From Vibrio sp. HA2012 (lineage in GTDB: Bacteria; Pseudomonadota; Gammaproteobacteria; Enterobacterales; Vibrionaceae), in assembly GCF_002812955.1 (NCBI RefSeq), contig NZ_PFXK01000001.1, forward strand, positions 310,001 through 374,000: a stretch of DNA of 64,000 nucleotides, given 5' to 3'. The translations under genes were made by a program, and so were the position numbers. The notes beneath the pieces were generated by a model. The model saw nothing but the letters and a program-made list of their open reading frames with translations. It ran no database searches and was not told the DNA's origin. Positions 6,750 to 14,797 of the stretch are shown piece after piece (within the stretch, counting starts at the first letter, position 1; every line of letters starts with the position of its first letter).

Positions 6750-6956
6750 ATGAACGATCATCTATCGGACAAGATAACCGCATGGTTTGTTTATCTGATT
6801 AGTGCTTGCGGAGCTTGGTTATCAACGATGTCGGTTGAATGGTGGCAATTTCTCAGTAGTTTGGTGCTAGGGATCATCATGTTGGTGATTAATTATCGGC
6901 ACAAGAAGGCGATTGAGAAGATAGCGCGTGAGCAGGGAGTGAACTTCGACCAATGA
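6750..6956 (+). CDS. Class II phage holin (S21-like)
   Basis: This encodes 68 residues starting at ATG 6750. Two membrane segments (about 10-28 and 33-52) are joined by a short turn (SVEWWQ), and the C-terminus is basic (YRHKKAIEKIAREQG). This is the layout of the phage 21 S holin, which forms small membrane lesions and releases SAR endolysins. The next gene encodes a SAR endolysin, as expected for that pairing. The stop overlaps the endolysin start (CAATGAG). Confidence 0.8.
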   Translation: MNDHLSDKITAWFVYLISACGAWLSTMSVEWWQFLSSLVLGIIMLVINYRHKKAIEKIAREQGVNFDQ

Positions 6957-7477
6957 GATTCAATAAACTCATCGGTACGGTTCTGTTTGGTGCCATTGCA
7001 GTAACGGGGGCGCTTGAAGGTAAGCGGAACGTTGCGTATCAGGATATCGGTGGTGTTTATACGGCATGCTATGGTGAGACGGACGGAATAAGGTCAGACG
7101 ATAGCTTTACCGACACCCAATGCGCCCAGATGCTGGCAGTATCACTCAGCTATCACAATGAGCCATTAGAAACGCTTAATTACCAGCTTTCCCCAAACGT
7201 CCATATTGCTGCACTTGATTTTAATTACAACACCGGAGCATTAGAGCGATCGACGCTTTATAAAAAGCTACAGCGTAACGAGTATGCGTGCGGAGAATTC
7301 AATCGTTGGGTGTATGCGGCTGGCAAGGACTGCCGCCTGAGAGAGAACAGCTGCTACGGCATTGTTATTCGTCGGGATATTGAAACCAGATTGTGCACTG
7401 GAGAGCTGTCAGTAAGAGAAGCGTTATCTCTGCTTGGTCACGCTAAAACCGATAAACAGGTGCTTTCCGGTGAGTAA
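6953..7477 (+). CDS. SAR endolysin (GH24 lysozyme)
   Basis: This encodes 174 residues. An N-terminal weakly hydrophobic segment (6-20) acts as a signal-anchor-release helix rather than a cleaved signal. The GH24 catalytic triad is visible as E22, eight residues, D31, five residues, T37 (EGKRNVAYQD, then YTACYG), as in P1 Lyz and phage 21 R. It cleaves peptidoglycan glycan strands after release from the membrane. It overlaps the holin upstream and the Rz-like gene downstream. Confidence 0.93.
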   Translation: MRFNKLIGTVLFGAIAVTGALEGKRNVAYQDIGGVYTACYGETDGIRSDDSFTDTQCAQMLAVSLSYHNEPLETLNYQLSPNVHIAALDFNYNTGALERSTLYKKLQRNEYACGEFNRWVYAAGKDCRLRENSCYGIVIRRDIETRLCTGELSVREALSLLGHAKTDKQVLSGE

Positions 7478-7802
7478 ATACATCACTGTAGCTGCAGCAG
7501 CGTTAATTCTGAGCATAATTGCTCTGCTAACTTTTCAGATTTCACGTACAAGCGCGAAAAACGATGAATTAACCAAAGAAGTCGCGCAAATACAGCTCCA
7601 GTCGGCCATGCAAGTAAACATCATCAATCAGTATTCACAGGAACGTGAGTACATGAATCAACTTCTCACTGAAAGAGCAACACGCTCAGCCAAACAGGAG
7701 AAAGTCCTTAATGACCAAATCAAGAAGCTTCAAAGCGATATGCGCAATATCAGCTGCATTATTCCTCAGTCCGTTACTGACGAGCTGCGCAAGTCCTACT
7801 GA
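7470..7802 (+). CDS. Rz-like inner-membrane spanin
   Basis: The start is taken as GTG at 7470, overlapping the end of the endolysin gene. The 110-residue product has one N-terminal membrane helix (about 4-24) followed by a long periplasmic coiled coil (35-95), the i-spanin layout. Together with Rz1 it would fuse inner and outer membranes in the last step of lysis. The Rz1 gene is nested in its 3' part in another frame, a standard arrangement. Confidence 0.85.
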   Translation: MSKYITVAAAALILSIIALLTFQISRTSAKNDELTKEVAQIQLQSAMQVNIINQYSQEREYMNQLLTERATRSAKQEKVLNDQIKKLQSDMRNISCIIPQSVTDELRKSY

Positions 7803-7995
7803 GATTGTTGTCCAGAAAGAATTCATATTGCCGCCGGCAGGGCTGATAGTTCCCTGTGCTAAGCCAGCCGTAATCGGCACCTGGCCAGAAGTGGTGACAG
7901 AAGATATTCCCAAACTCAAATCGGCATTGGGTGAATGCGCCACTCAAGCTGATGAGTATCTGAAATGGCGAAAACAGCGGGAAGACTCTGGTTAG
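7711..7995 (+). CDS. Rz1-like outer-membrane lipoprotein spanin
   Basis: This encodes 94 residues with a signal peptide ending in the lipobox LLTSC, so the mature protein starts at a lipid-modified Cys (about residue 26). A Pro-containing stretch (LPPAGLIVPCAKP) follows, as in Rz1 proteins. It begins inside the Rz gene and extends about 190 bp past it, so it is an overlapping rather than fully embedded pair. Confidence 0.85.
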   Translation: MTKSRSFKAICAISAALFLSPLLTSCASPTEIVVQKEFILPPAGLIVPCAKPAVIGTWPEVVTEDIPKLKSALGECATQADEYLKWRKQREDSG

Positions 7996-8075
7996 TGTTC
8001 AGGAATAGCGCATTAATTAACTTTGGCATAACAGAGGCTCATTTTCGGATGGACCTCGATTATGTTTAAGAAAAC

Positions 8076-8110
8076 AAAAAACCCAGAGTGTTGGCGCACT
8101 TTGGGTTTTT
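8076..8110 (+). terminator. Intrinsic terminator after the lysis genes
   Basis: AACCCAGAGTG and CACTTTGGGTT pair with one mismatch around TTGGCG, followed by TTTTT. Confidence 0.85.
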
Positions 8111-8143
8111 CTATATCCACCGTTATTGGAGTAACGAGGACTT

Positions 8144-8296
8144 ATGGAATATTTTATCAAATTAATTCAGGAAATTCGAATCATGAGCGAAAAGTTAGTC
8201 AACTGGCGGTTCATTTTAATCTGGATGGTGTTCTTTGCTTTCGGTTTGTCCTCAGTGATTACGGCTGTTTCTCACGTTATCGAAGCAATGAAATAA
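8144..8296 (+). CDS. Small phage membrane protein, 50 residues
   Basis: ATG at 8144 follows ACGAGGACTT and the frame closes at TAA 8294-8296. The product is MEYFIKLIQEIRIMSEKLVN followed by one membrane helix (about 24-44, RFILIWMVFFAFGLSSVITA) and a short tail. The next gene starts 2 bp later. A longer frame from 8062 covers the same DNA in another phase but lacks a ribosome site and crosses the terminator. Function is unknown; its position between the lysis genes and terS is typical for accessory lysis or exclusion proteins. Confidence 0.6.
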   Translation: MEYFIKLIQEIRIMSEKLVNWRFILIWMVFFAFGLSSVITAVSHVIEAMK

Positions 8297-8298
8297 GT

Positions 8299-8475
8299 AT
8301 GAATAAAACCGGAAGAGTTACCAACGTAATCGGATACAACGGCAAATCGGCAAGAGTGGTCTTAAATTCCGGTAGAAGAATAACAGTACGCACTTCTCAC
8401 AGGCCTTTAATTGGTGATGTGGTTGTAGAAGGCGAGTTAAGTAGAGAGTTAGCGGTTAAGCATGGCAAAGAATGA
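8299..8475 (+). CDS. Small beta-rich phage protein (unknown)
   Basis: This encodes 58 residues from ATG 8299: MNKTGRVTNVIGYNGKSARV followed by three further strands, a basic SH3- or OB-like pattern that could bind nucleic acid. It overlaps the start of terS by 14 bp, suggesting coupling to the packaging genes. No family is recognised. Confidence 0.55.
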   Translation: MNKTGRVTNVIGYNGKSARVVLNSGRRITVRTSHRPLIGDVVVEGELSRELAVKHGKE

Positions 8476-9343
8476 CTGGACAGCATTACAAGCTCAGTTT
8501 GAACATGACCATGATAAATATGGTACGAGTGCAAAAGACTGGTGCGAAGCAAAGGGGCTGAATTACCAAAGCGCAAGACGTTATATCAAAGTGCGCACTG
8601 CGCAAAACGATAATGCGCAAAGTGCGCAAAAACAAACTGCGCAATCTAAAAGTGCGCAAAGTGCGCAGAATAAAGCGAAGCCAGAAAAGAAAAAGGTTCT
8701 AGGGGAAAAATCACAGCAAGACAAATCTGATAGCTCCAACTCTACCGCCAGAGATTCAGAGAATCACAAAGCCGACAAGCCGCAGCGTGACGAGAAAGGC
8801 CTTTTCCTGCCGGGTAATACGGTATCAATTGGCTGTCCGGGCAATCCAAAGCCAAGTTATTCGTTTGAGCCGGGCAATCAGTTGCAGAGGAAAGGCGGTA
8901 TTTATGCAAGGCTTTTTCCAGACACCAAGCAGGTATTCTTTGATTTTAGCGAGATAGCAACACTTGATGATGAGTTGATGTTAGCGAGAACGCAGCTTCA
9001 ATCTGCTATCGAATATGCCGAGATGATTAGTGAGGATTTGCGCAATGCGAGGTCAATGGATGAACGCATTTCACTGTATGACAATCTGAACAAAACACAG
9101 CAGGGCATCGGCTTTCTGATGAACAAGGTGGAGTCGATGACTAAAACGTTATCGTCTCTTCAGATTGATGCGGTGAACAAGGAAAAAATCATTCAGGATA
9201 CAAAACGAATAAAAGCAGCAGCGAGAAAGTTGGCGCTTGAAGCAGACAAACTGCAGAGCGAAGGCAAGGGTGATGATACCCCGGTTAGTAGCATTGTTTC
9301 TGATATCCAATCTATGGGTAAGACAGGGTTAATGAGTGAGTGA
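8462..9343 (+). CDS. Terminase small subunit
   Basis: This encodes 293 residues. The N-terminus (about 5-45, ALQAQFEHDHDKYGTSAKDW, then GLNYQSARRYIKV) is a helix-turn-helix like those that bind pac DNA. Residues 48-80 are a low-complexity linker of repeated S-A-Q units. Residues 115-290 form a long helical oligomerisation part. It would recognise concatemeric DNA and hand it to the large subunit. The linker DNA consists of TGCGCA palindromes (8592-8667), a candidate pac site inside the gene, as in P22. It is followed immediately by two structural-type genes rather than by terL. Confidence 0.8.
   Translation: MAKNDWTALQAQFEHDHDKYGTSAKDWCEAKGLNYQSARRYIKVRTAQNDNAQSAQKQTAQSKSAQSAQNKAKPEKKKVLGEKSQQDKSDSSNSTARDSENHKADKPQRDEKGLFLPGNTVSIGCPGNPKPSYSFEPGNQLQRKGGIYARLFPDTKQVFFDFSEIATLDDELMLARTQLQSAIEYAEMISEDLRNARSMDERISLYDNLNKTQQGIGFLMNKVESMTKTLSSLQIDAVNKEKIIQDTKRIKAAARKLALEADKLQSEGKGDDTPVSSIVSDIQSMGKTGLMSE
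8592..8667 (+). repeat. Seven TGCGCA palindromes inside terS: candidate pac site
   Basis: TGCGCA occurs at 8592, 8599, 8614, 8623, 8638, 8653 and 8662, mostly followed by AA. Spacings are mostly multiples of 3 because the repeats encode SAQ-type codons, but the repeats are perfect palindromes at the DNA level. Confidence 0.55.
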
Positions 9344-9347
9344 ATTT

Positions 9348-9626
9348 ATGGGTAATACAACGAAGAATATTATTGGTCCAGCAGATGGCTGGGTTAAATT
9401 AACAAATGGTGAGGATAAAGGGTCTTTGCGACATATTCGTGGCGGGATCCTGAAAATCACTCAAGCCAGCGCCATGCCTGATGACAATGCCCCTGAAATG
9501 GATGAGCTAAGCGAAAGCTGTAAATCTTTTGTCTACTTCGGGCTCGGTGCAAATACGGGTTATCTTTACGGCAGGGCTGAGAATGTGGGTGTTGAGTTCT
9601 CCGTCACTCCGGCAGTTGAGTCTTAA
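9348..9626 (+). CDS. Phage structural-type protein (unknown)
   Basis: The start is ATG 9348 (a GTG at 9336 would add four residues). The 92-residue product is beta-rich (IIGPADGWVKLT, HIRGGILKIT, FVYFGLGANTGYLYGRAE, VEFSVTPAVES), which suggests a small head-decoration or tail component. The gene lies between terS and the lectin-like gene, 2 bp ahead of the latter. No family is recognised. Confidence 0.6.
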   Translation: MGNTTKNIIGPADGWVKLTNGEDKGSLRHIRGGILKITQASAMPDDNAPEMDELSESCKSFVYFGLGANTGYLYGRAENVGVEFSVTPAVES

Positions 9627-9628
9627 TC

Positions 9629-10609
9629 ATGCCTGTTGCGATAAGAACCCGGGATAACTTGTTTAAGCTGAATCTTATCACTGCACAGATGCGGTCATAT
9701 CTGTATTTTGACGGTAATTCATATGTTCAGTTTGCTCCCGTTGTAATGAGCGGAACAAGAACAATATCGTTTTATGTCTATTTTGACGATGTATCTTCTA
9801 CTACGTCACACTATATGTACGGAAATACAGAGGGATACGCGTCAAGGTTTGTAATCTCTTATAGCGGCAGATTCAACATACGAGCAAACCAAAGTGATAA
9901 CAATTCGAATTTCACAGAAAAGTCCGTATTCACTAGCGGTATTATTCATTATGTTGAAGTAACAATCACAGATACAACGTGTTCAGTGAAAGTGAATGGT
10001 ATTGAAGAATACTCAGAAACAATTCCGACTGCAGATACATATATTAATCTATTTGGTTCTAATGGCACTTCGGTGTATGGGAGTTTCTATCTATATGATG
10101 TCAGCTTAAATGGTGAGCGAGTCTATAAATTGAATGAGGGAGCCGGGATAATTGTTGCTGATAGCCTGAATCCTGATGGAGATGAGCTTGTTATTAATGG
10201 TACGTTTGATGAAAACGTTGAAGAATGGTCAGACGGTGGAATTAATGCTGTGGTGTCTTGGGACGATGGCCGGCTACAGCTTACACAAAGTGCAACATAT
10301 ACTTCATCAATTCAATTAGTCTCTGTAGAGGCAGGGAAATCTTATCTGTTCAGTGGGGAAGTTAATCGAGGTGATATCTTTGCTTACTTACAGGTTCGGT
10401 CACTTGCTGGGGATATCTTATTAGAAATAAGAGAAGATGGATTAAATACTGGAGTATTTACTGCTGTAGATAGTGCTGTAACTATCAGGTTGCATGGAGG
10501 TAATGCTCTAGGGTCTGCGTGGTTTGATAACATCTCAATTAAAGAAACCACATCAGGTCAGATTAATAATTATCAGGACTCTCTCTGGAATCAAGGGCTA
10601 CCATCATGA
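9629..10609 (+). CDS. Two-domain lectin/carbohydrate-binding-like protein
   Basis: This encodes 326 residues. Residues 22-175 look like a LamG or concanavalin-type jelly roll: YLYFDGNSYVQF, then RTISFYVYFDD, HYVEVTITDTTCSVKVNG and GSFYLYDVSLNG. Residues 188-310 resemble a CBM4/9-type domain: ELVINGTFDENVEEWSDGG, LQLTQS, YLFSGEV, and AWFDNISIKET at the end. The combination suggests glycan binding on the virion surface or a host receptor contact. It sits between the terminase subunits, an unusual place for a fibre-type gene, and its codon use is more AT-rich than that of terL. Confidence 0.7.
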   Translation: MPVAIRTRDNLFKLNLITAQMRSYLYFDGNSYVQFAPVVMSGTRTISFYVYFDDVSSTTSHYMYGNTEGYASRFVISYSGRFNIRANQSDNNSNFTEKSVFTSGIIHYVEVTITDTTCSVKVNGIEEYSETIPTADTYINLFGSNGTSVYGSFYLYDVSLNGERVYKLNEGAGIIVADSLNPDGDELVINGTFDENVEEWSDGGINAVVSWDDGRLQLTQSATYTSSIQLVSVEAGKSYLFSGEVNRGDIFAYLQVRSLAGDILLEIREDGLNTGVFTAVDSAVTIRLHGGNALGSAWFDNISIKETTSGQINNYQDSLWNQGLPS

Positions 10610-10803
10610 GTTTACAATATAAGATAGTGTCTGCTGAGGAATACGTATCTACAGAAAGTTATGTAGGCTATGACATCAGATATCCGAGTGCACCACATAA
10701 TCCAGATAAAACTGAATACCTGATCTGTGGGGAAGGAGCTATGACCGAAACAGAAATGAACGCGTACAAACATGCAAACTGGCCTCAGCCGGAAGACAAT
10801 TAG
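10606..10803 (+). CDS. Small phage protein (unknown)
   Basis: This encodes 65 residues and overlaps the lectin-like gene by ATGA, so it is translationally coupled. It is acidic, rich in Tyr and Pro, and has no membrane segment. It may be a chaperone or assembly partner for the preceding protein, as in fibre-assembly pairs, but the sequence does not match the usual assembly families by eye. A terminator follows about 80 bp downstream. Confidence 0.55.
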   Translation: MSLQYKIVSAEEYVSTESYVGYDIRYPSAPHNPDKTEYLICGEGAMTETEMNAYKHANWPQPEDN

Positions 10804-10885
10804 ACATCAGGGAAAAGTTAACTATGCTTAAACTGGTAATGTATAAAAGCTCTTTTCAATGATAGTACCTTGTTTTCCCCCTTTT

Positions 10886-10908
10886 AACCGCCTTCGGGCG
10901 GTTTTTTC
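10886..10908 (+). terminator. Intrinsic terminator before terL
   Basis: AACCGCC, TTCG loop, GGCGGTT, then TTTTC. The terL ATG lies 12 bp after it. Confidence 0.92.
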
Positions 10909-10919
10909 TTGTCTGGCTT

Positions 10920-12578
10920 ATGGAAACTCAAGAAGAAACTGATTACATCCAATCGAAACTCAGCGATAAGTGGTGGCGTCTCGATAATCTCTACATGATA
11001 GAAAACGAACAGGGGCAGCTTGTCCGTTTTCGTTTAAGGCCAGCGCAAAAGCTGTTGTTCCAGATGATGTGGTTCCTGAACATCATTTTGAAAGCCAGAC
11101 AGTTGGGATTCTCTACTGCAATTGATATCTATCTGCTTGATGAAGCGTTGTTTAACCGGAATATAAAATGCGGGATTATTGCTCAGGATAAGAATGCCGC
11201 CGGTGAGATATTCAGGACTAAGATAGAAATTCCTTTTGATAATTTGCCTTCCTGGCTAAAAACAAAATTCAGTATTAAGTCGCGTCGCTCAGGTTCTACC
11301 GGTGGCGCGATTTTCTTTGAGCACGGATCCAGTATTCAGGTTGCTACGTCTTTCCGTTCCGGTACGGTTCAAAGACTGCATATCTCAGAGCATGGGAAGA
11401 TATGCGCCAAGTACCCGGAGAAAGCGAAGGAAGTCAGAACCGGTACACTCAATGCTATTCATGAGGGTTGTATCGCTTTTATTGAATCCACGGCGGAAGG
11501 TGTGGGCGGTGATTTTCATGCTATGTCGATGCGAGCTATGGAGTTGACACGAAGTACCAGTGAATTGTCTAAGCTGGAATGGAAGTTTCACTTTTTTGCA
11601 TGGTGGCAGGATCCCAAATACCGGGCTCCGGTACCGGATAGAGGACTCGTACTGAGTAAGACTCATCAGGAATATTTCGCCGCAATTGAAAGAGCCATGA
11701 ACTGTAAGCTGGATGATGAGCAAAAGCAGTGGTATGTGCTTAAAGAAGCCGACCAGGGCGAAGAGATGAAACAGGAATTCCCATCGACGCCTTTAGAGGC
11801 GTTTCTTGTTTCTGGACGCCGGGTATTTAATGCTATTGATGCAATGAACGCTGAGGCTGAATGTGAGGCTCCGTTGATTGTGTACGATATTGAACCGGTG
11901 ACGGGCAATAAAACCAAGATGGCAAAACCGGATAAGCTGGATGAGCAAGGGCAGAAAACCTTGCATAACATGCTGCTGGTTTGGGAACTGCCGGATCCGG
12001 ATGAGGATTATGCTATCGGTGTTGATATCGCAGAGGGTTTAGAGCACGGCGACCGTTCCAGTATTGATGTAGTGAAGAAATCCAATGGTGAGCAAATCGC
12101 TCACTGGTTCGGCCATATTGATGTTGAACTCTTGGCACATTTAGCTGCTCATATCGGCATCTGGTACAACAAAGCGTTTATTGGTCCAGAACGAAATAAC
12201 CACGGTCATGCCTTTATCCTCAAGCTAAAAGATATCTATTCCGGCAGTCGCATTTATGCGGAGCAGTATATCGACCGGGAAGATGAAGACGAGACTGTTA
12301 AGCTTGGCTGGCTCACGACCAAACACAGCAAGCCTATTCTTACCGAAGGGTTTAAAACGCTACTCAAAAACGGTATTTCCGGGATCCGCTGGATTGGCAC
12401 CGCTTCTGAAGTTCACACCTACGTTTATGACAAGAAGGGCAGCATGAATGCTCAGGAAGGTTGTTTCGATGACCAGTTAATGAGTTACATGATTGCTCAG
12501 GAAATGCGGGCAAGAATGCCAGCAAGACCCAAAAAACAAGATACTCCACGCGATAAAAAACATTGGATGGCGCACTAA
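10920..12578 (+). CDS. Terminase large subunit
   Basis: This encodes 552 residues. The ATPase part shows an adenine/Walker A-type segment KARQLGFST (58-66) and a Walker B-type LHISEH strand. The C-terminal nuclease part begins with GVDIAEG (about 363), the first Asp of the RNase H-like active site. It powers DNA packaging through the portal and makes the headful cuts. The assigned ATG has no clear ribosome site and follows the T run of the upstream terminator by only 12 bp, so initiation may be unusual or may depend on readthrough RNA. It overlaps the portal gene by one base (TAATG). Confidence 0.93.
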   Translation: METQEETDYIQSKLSDKWWRLDNLYMIENEQGQLVRFRLRPAQKLLFQMMWFLNIILKARQLGFSTAIDIYLLDEALFNRNIKCGIIAQDKNAAGEIFRTKIEIPFDNLPSWLKTKFSIKSRRSGSTGGAIFFEHGSSIQVATSFRSGTVQRLHISEHGKICAKYPEKAKEVRTGTLNAIHEGCIAFIESTAEGVGGDFHAMSMRAMELTRSTSELSKLEWKFHFFAWWQDPKYRAPVPDRGLVLSKTHQEYFAAIERAMNCKLDDEQKQWYVLKEADQGEEMKQEFPSTPLEAFLVSGRRVFNAIDAMNAEAECEAPLIVYDIEPVTGNKTKMAKPDKLDEQGQKTLHNMLLVWELPDPDEDYAIGVDIAEGLEHGDRSSIDVVKKSNGEQIAHWFGHIDVELLAHLAAHIGIWYNKAFIGPERNNHGHAFILKLKDIYSGSRIYAEQYIDREDEDETVKLGWLTTKHSKPILTEGFKTLLKNGISGIRWIGTASEVHTYVYDKKGSMNAQEGCFDDQLMSYMIAQEMRARMPARPKKQDTPRDKKHWMAH

Positions 12579-14668
12579 TGACCATTGAACTGAAAAAGAA
12601 AATCATCGACCAGACTAAACTGCTGGATATGCTGTCTGATATCGACGGCCAGCCAAATTGGCGTAGCAAGGCTAAAATAGCACATGCCTATTATGATGGT
12701 GACCAGCTTCCGGAAGAGGTGATCACCGTGTTGCGTGACCGTGCTCAGCCGGAAACCATGCACAATCTGGTAGCTCCGGCCATTGACGGCGTGTTGGGGA
12801 TGGAAGCTAAAACCAGAACCGATCTGATGGTGATGGCGGATGATCCAGACGAACAAATGGAAATGTTAGCTGAAGCTGTGAATGCTGAATTCTCTGACGC
12901 TGCCCGGTTAGCTCGCTTGGATAAGGCTCGCTCTGATGCGTATTCAAATCAGATTAAATGTGGTGTCGGTTTTGTTGAAGCTTACCGAAATCCAGATCCG
13001 TTTGGTGCCCGATACAAGGTTAAGAATGTGCCGAGAGATGAAGTTTACTGGGACTGGTTTTCTAATGAAGCAGATTGGTCAGATTGTCGCTGGGTTATGC
13101 GCCAGCGCTGGATTGATATTGATGAACTGACGTCACTGGTGCCGAGCAAAGCTAAGGTTCTGGAACTAGCAGCAAATGATTTTAAAGGCTTTGTTGATAC
13201 CGAGTTGATTGATGGTGTCGATCCGTCTCTGGTGAGTGCATGGGAAGAATACAGCAGTTGGACTCGGGAGCAGACCGAATACCTGAGCCAGAACCGAAAA
13301 CGGATTAAGCTGCAGATCATCTATATCCGTAAGTTTGAGCGCATGATGGTGCTGCGCTTTGGAAATGGCCGGGTGATCCAGTACAAACCGGATTATGTGC
13401 CGCATCAGGTGGCATTAGCGCTGGGTAAAGCCCAGCTGGAAAATGCCTCTGTCAGTAAAATCTATGAAAGCTGGTTTGCTGGTCCTCATCATCTGGGGGA
13501 CAGAGAATGTCAGGCTCCTAAGGGAATGTTTCCTATTATTCCATTCTTTGGCTACCGAAAAGATTCCAATGGTGAGCCCTATGGTTTAGTTGCCCGGGCG
13601 ATTCCCGCTCAGAATGAGGTGAACTTACGTCGGATCAAACTCACCTGGTTGTTGCAGGCTAAACGGATTATTGCCGATCAGGATGCAACCAATATGAGCC
13701 GGGCTCAGTTACTGGAAGAAGTAGAACGAGCTGACGGATATATTGAGCTGAATCCGGACAGGAAAAACAAGAAGACCATATCTGAAGCCTTTCAGGTGCA
13801 GCAGGATTTTAATGTAGCTGCTCAGCAATTCACGGTAATGCAGGAGTCTATGAAGCTGATCCAAGATACCATGGGGATTTACTCTGCATTTCTGGGGCAG
13901 GAAGGTGGTGCGGATTCCGGAGTGGCGATTGCCAATCTGGTAGAGCAAGGGGCAACGACTCTGGCCGAGATTAACGATAATTACCGGTTCGGTTGTCAGC
14001 TTGTCGGGGAATTACTGTTGGGGTACATATTGGAAGATATGAAGATCCACCGTAACAGAGAGATAGTGATTAACCGGGAAGATAAGCATAAGCGCAAAAC
14101 GGTGGTGGTGAATCAGGAAACCGAAGAGGGGTTAACGAACGACATTACCCGCCTGCGTGCTCATATCACATTGGCACCGATCCAGCAGACAACAGCGTAT
14201 AAATCTCAGTTAGCTGACCGCATGATGCAGTTGACAGCCCAACTACCACCACAAGTACAGGCTGCAGTTATCGACTTGGTAGCAGAGCTGTCCGATATCC
14301 CTAACAAATCTGAGTTCATGGAGCGAGTACGCGGAGCGTTGGATATTCCAAAAGATCAGGATGATATGACGCCGGAAGAGCAGCAGGCGTTTATGGCTAA
14401 GAAACAGCAGGAACAGGAGCAAATGGCGCTGGCCATGCGTGAAATGTCGGCCAAGGTCGCCAAACTGGAAGCTGAAGCCGAGAAGGTGAAAGCCGGCGCG
14501 AACCGGGAACAGGTTTCAGCGGATAGTCAGCGGTACGATGATGCTAAGAAGCAGGCAGAAACAGCGATGATCCTGAAGCAGATGGAGCAACTAACTCAGG
14601 AAATTACCGTGATGAAAGGACAGTTTGAGCAGAACCTACAGCAGCAGATTGATGCGATAGCGTTGTGA
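12578..14668 (+). CDS. Portal protein (P22-type)
   Basis: This encodes 696 residues, close to the usual size of P22-like portals (about 700). Landmarks are the N-terminal WRSKAKIAHAYYDGDQLPEE, the DGVLGMEAKTRTDLMV segment, DEVYWDWFSNEADWSDCRWV, the HHLGDRE region, and a C-terminal helical barrel with long coiled-coil repeats (about 590-690). It forms the dodecameric ring through which DNA enters and leaves the head. The ATG overlaps the terL stop, so the two are coupled. Confidence 0.92.
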   Translation: MTIELKKKIIDQTKLLDMLSDIDGQPNWRSKAKIAHAYYDGDQLPEEVITVLRDRAQPETMHNLVAPAIDGVLGMEAKTRTDLMVMADDPDEQMEMLAEAVNAEFSDAARLARLDKARSDAYSNQIKCGVGFVEAYRNPDPFGARYKVKNVPRDEVYWDWFSNEADWSDCRWVMRQRWIDIDELTSLVPSKAKVLELAANDFKGFVDTELIDGVDPSLVSAWEEYSSWTREQTEYLSQNRKRIKLQIIYIRKFERMMVLRFGNGRVIQYKPDYVPHQVALALGKAQLENASVSKIYESWFAGPHHLGDRECQAPKGMFPIIPFFGYRKDSNGEPYGLVARAIPAQNEVNLRRIKLTWLLQAKRIIADQDATNMSRAQLLEEVERADGYIELNPDRKNKKTISEAFQVQQDFNVAAQQFTVMQESMKLIQDTMGIYSAFLGQEGGADSGVAIANLVEQGATTLAEINDNYRFGCQLVGELLLGYILEDMKIHRNREIVINREDKHKRKTVVVNQETEEGLTNDITRLRAHITLAPIQQTTAYKSQLADRMMQLTAQLPPQVQAAVIDLVAELSDIPNKSEFMERVRGALDIPKDQDDMTPEEQQAFMAKKQQEQEQMALAMREMSAKVAKLEAEAEKVKAGANREQVSADSQRYDDAKKQAETAMILKQMEQLTQEITVMKGQFEQNLQQQIDAIAL

Positions 14669-14797
14669 TATTCACAGCTTGAGTAACTCAGCCCCTCGGC
14701 AAACGATTTTTATGTGCTATCCTACTCAACTGTGCCTATGCAACTAACCACTGCGCAACTAGGTACTGACATTTGTAATAATAATGAGGTAACACAC

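Noticed and set aside
8062..8298. N-terminal extension of the small gene ending at 8475
   Set aside because: It crosses the lysis terminator, lacks a ribosome site and overlaps a better 50-residue frame.
14714..14797. Upstream extension of the KilA-N gene
   Set aside because: The residues before 14798 do not belong to the family, and the ribosome site GAGGT fits the later ATG.
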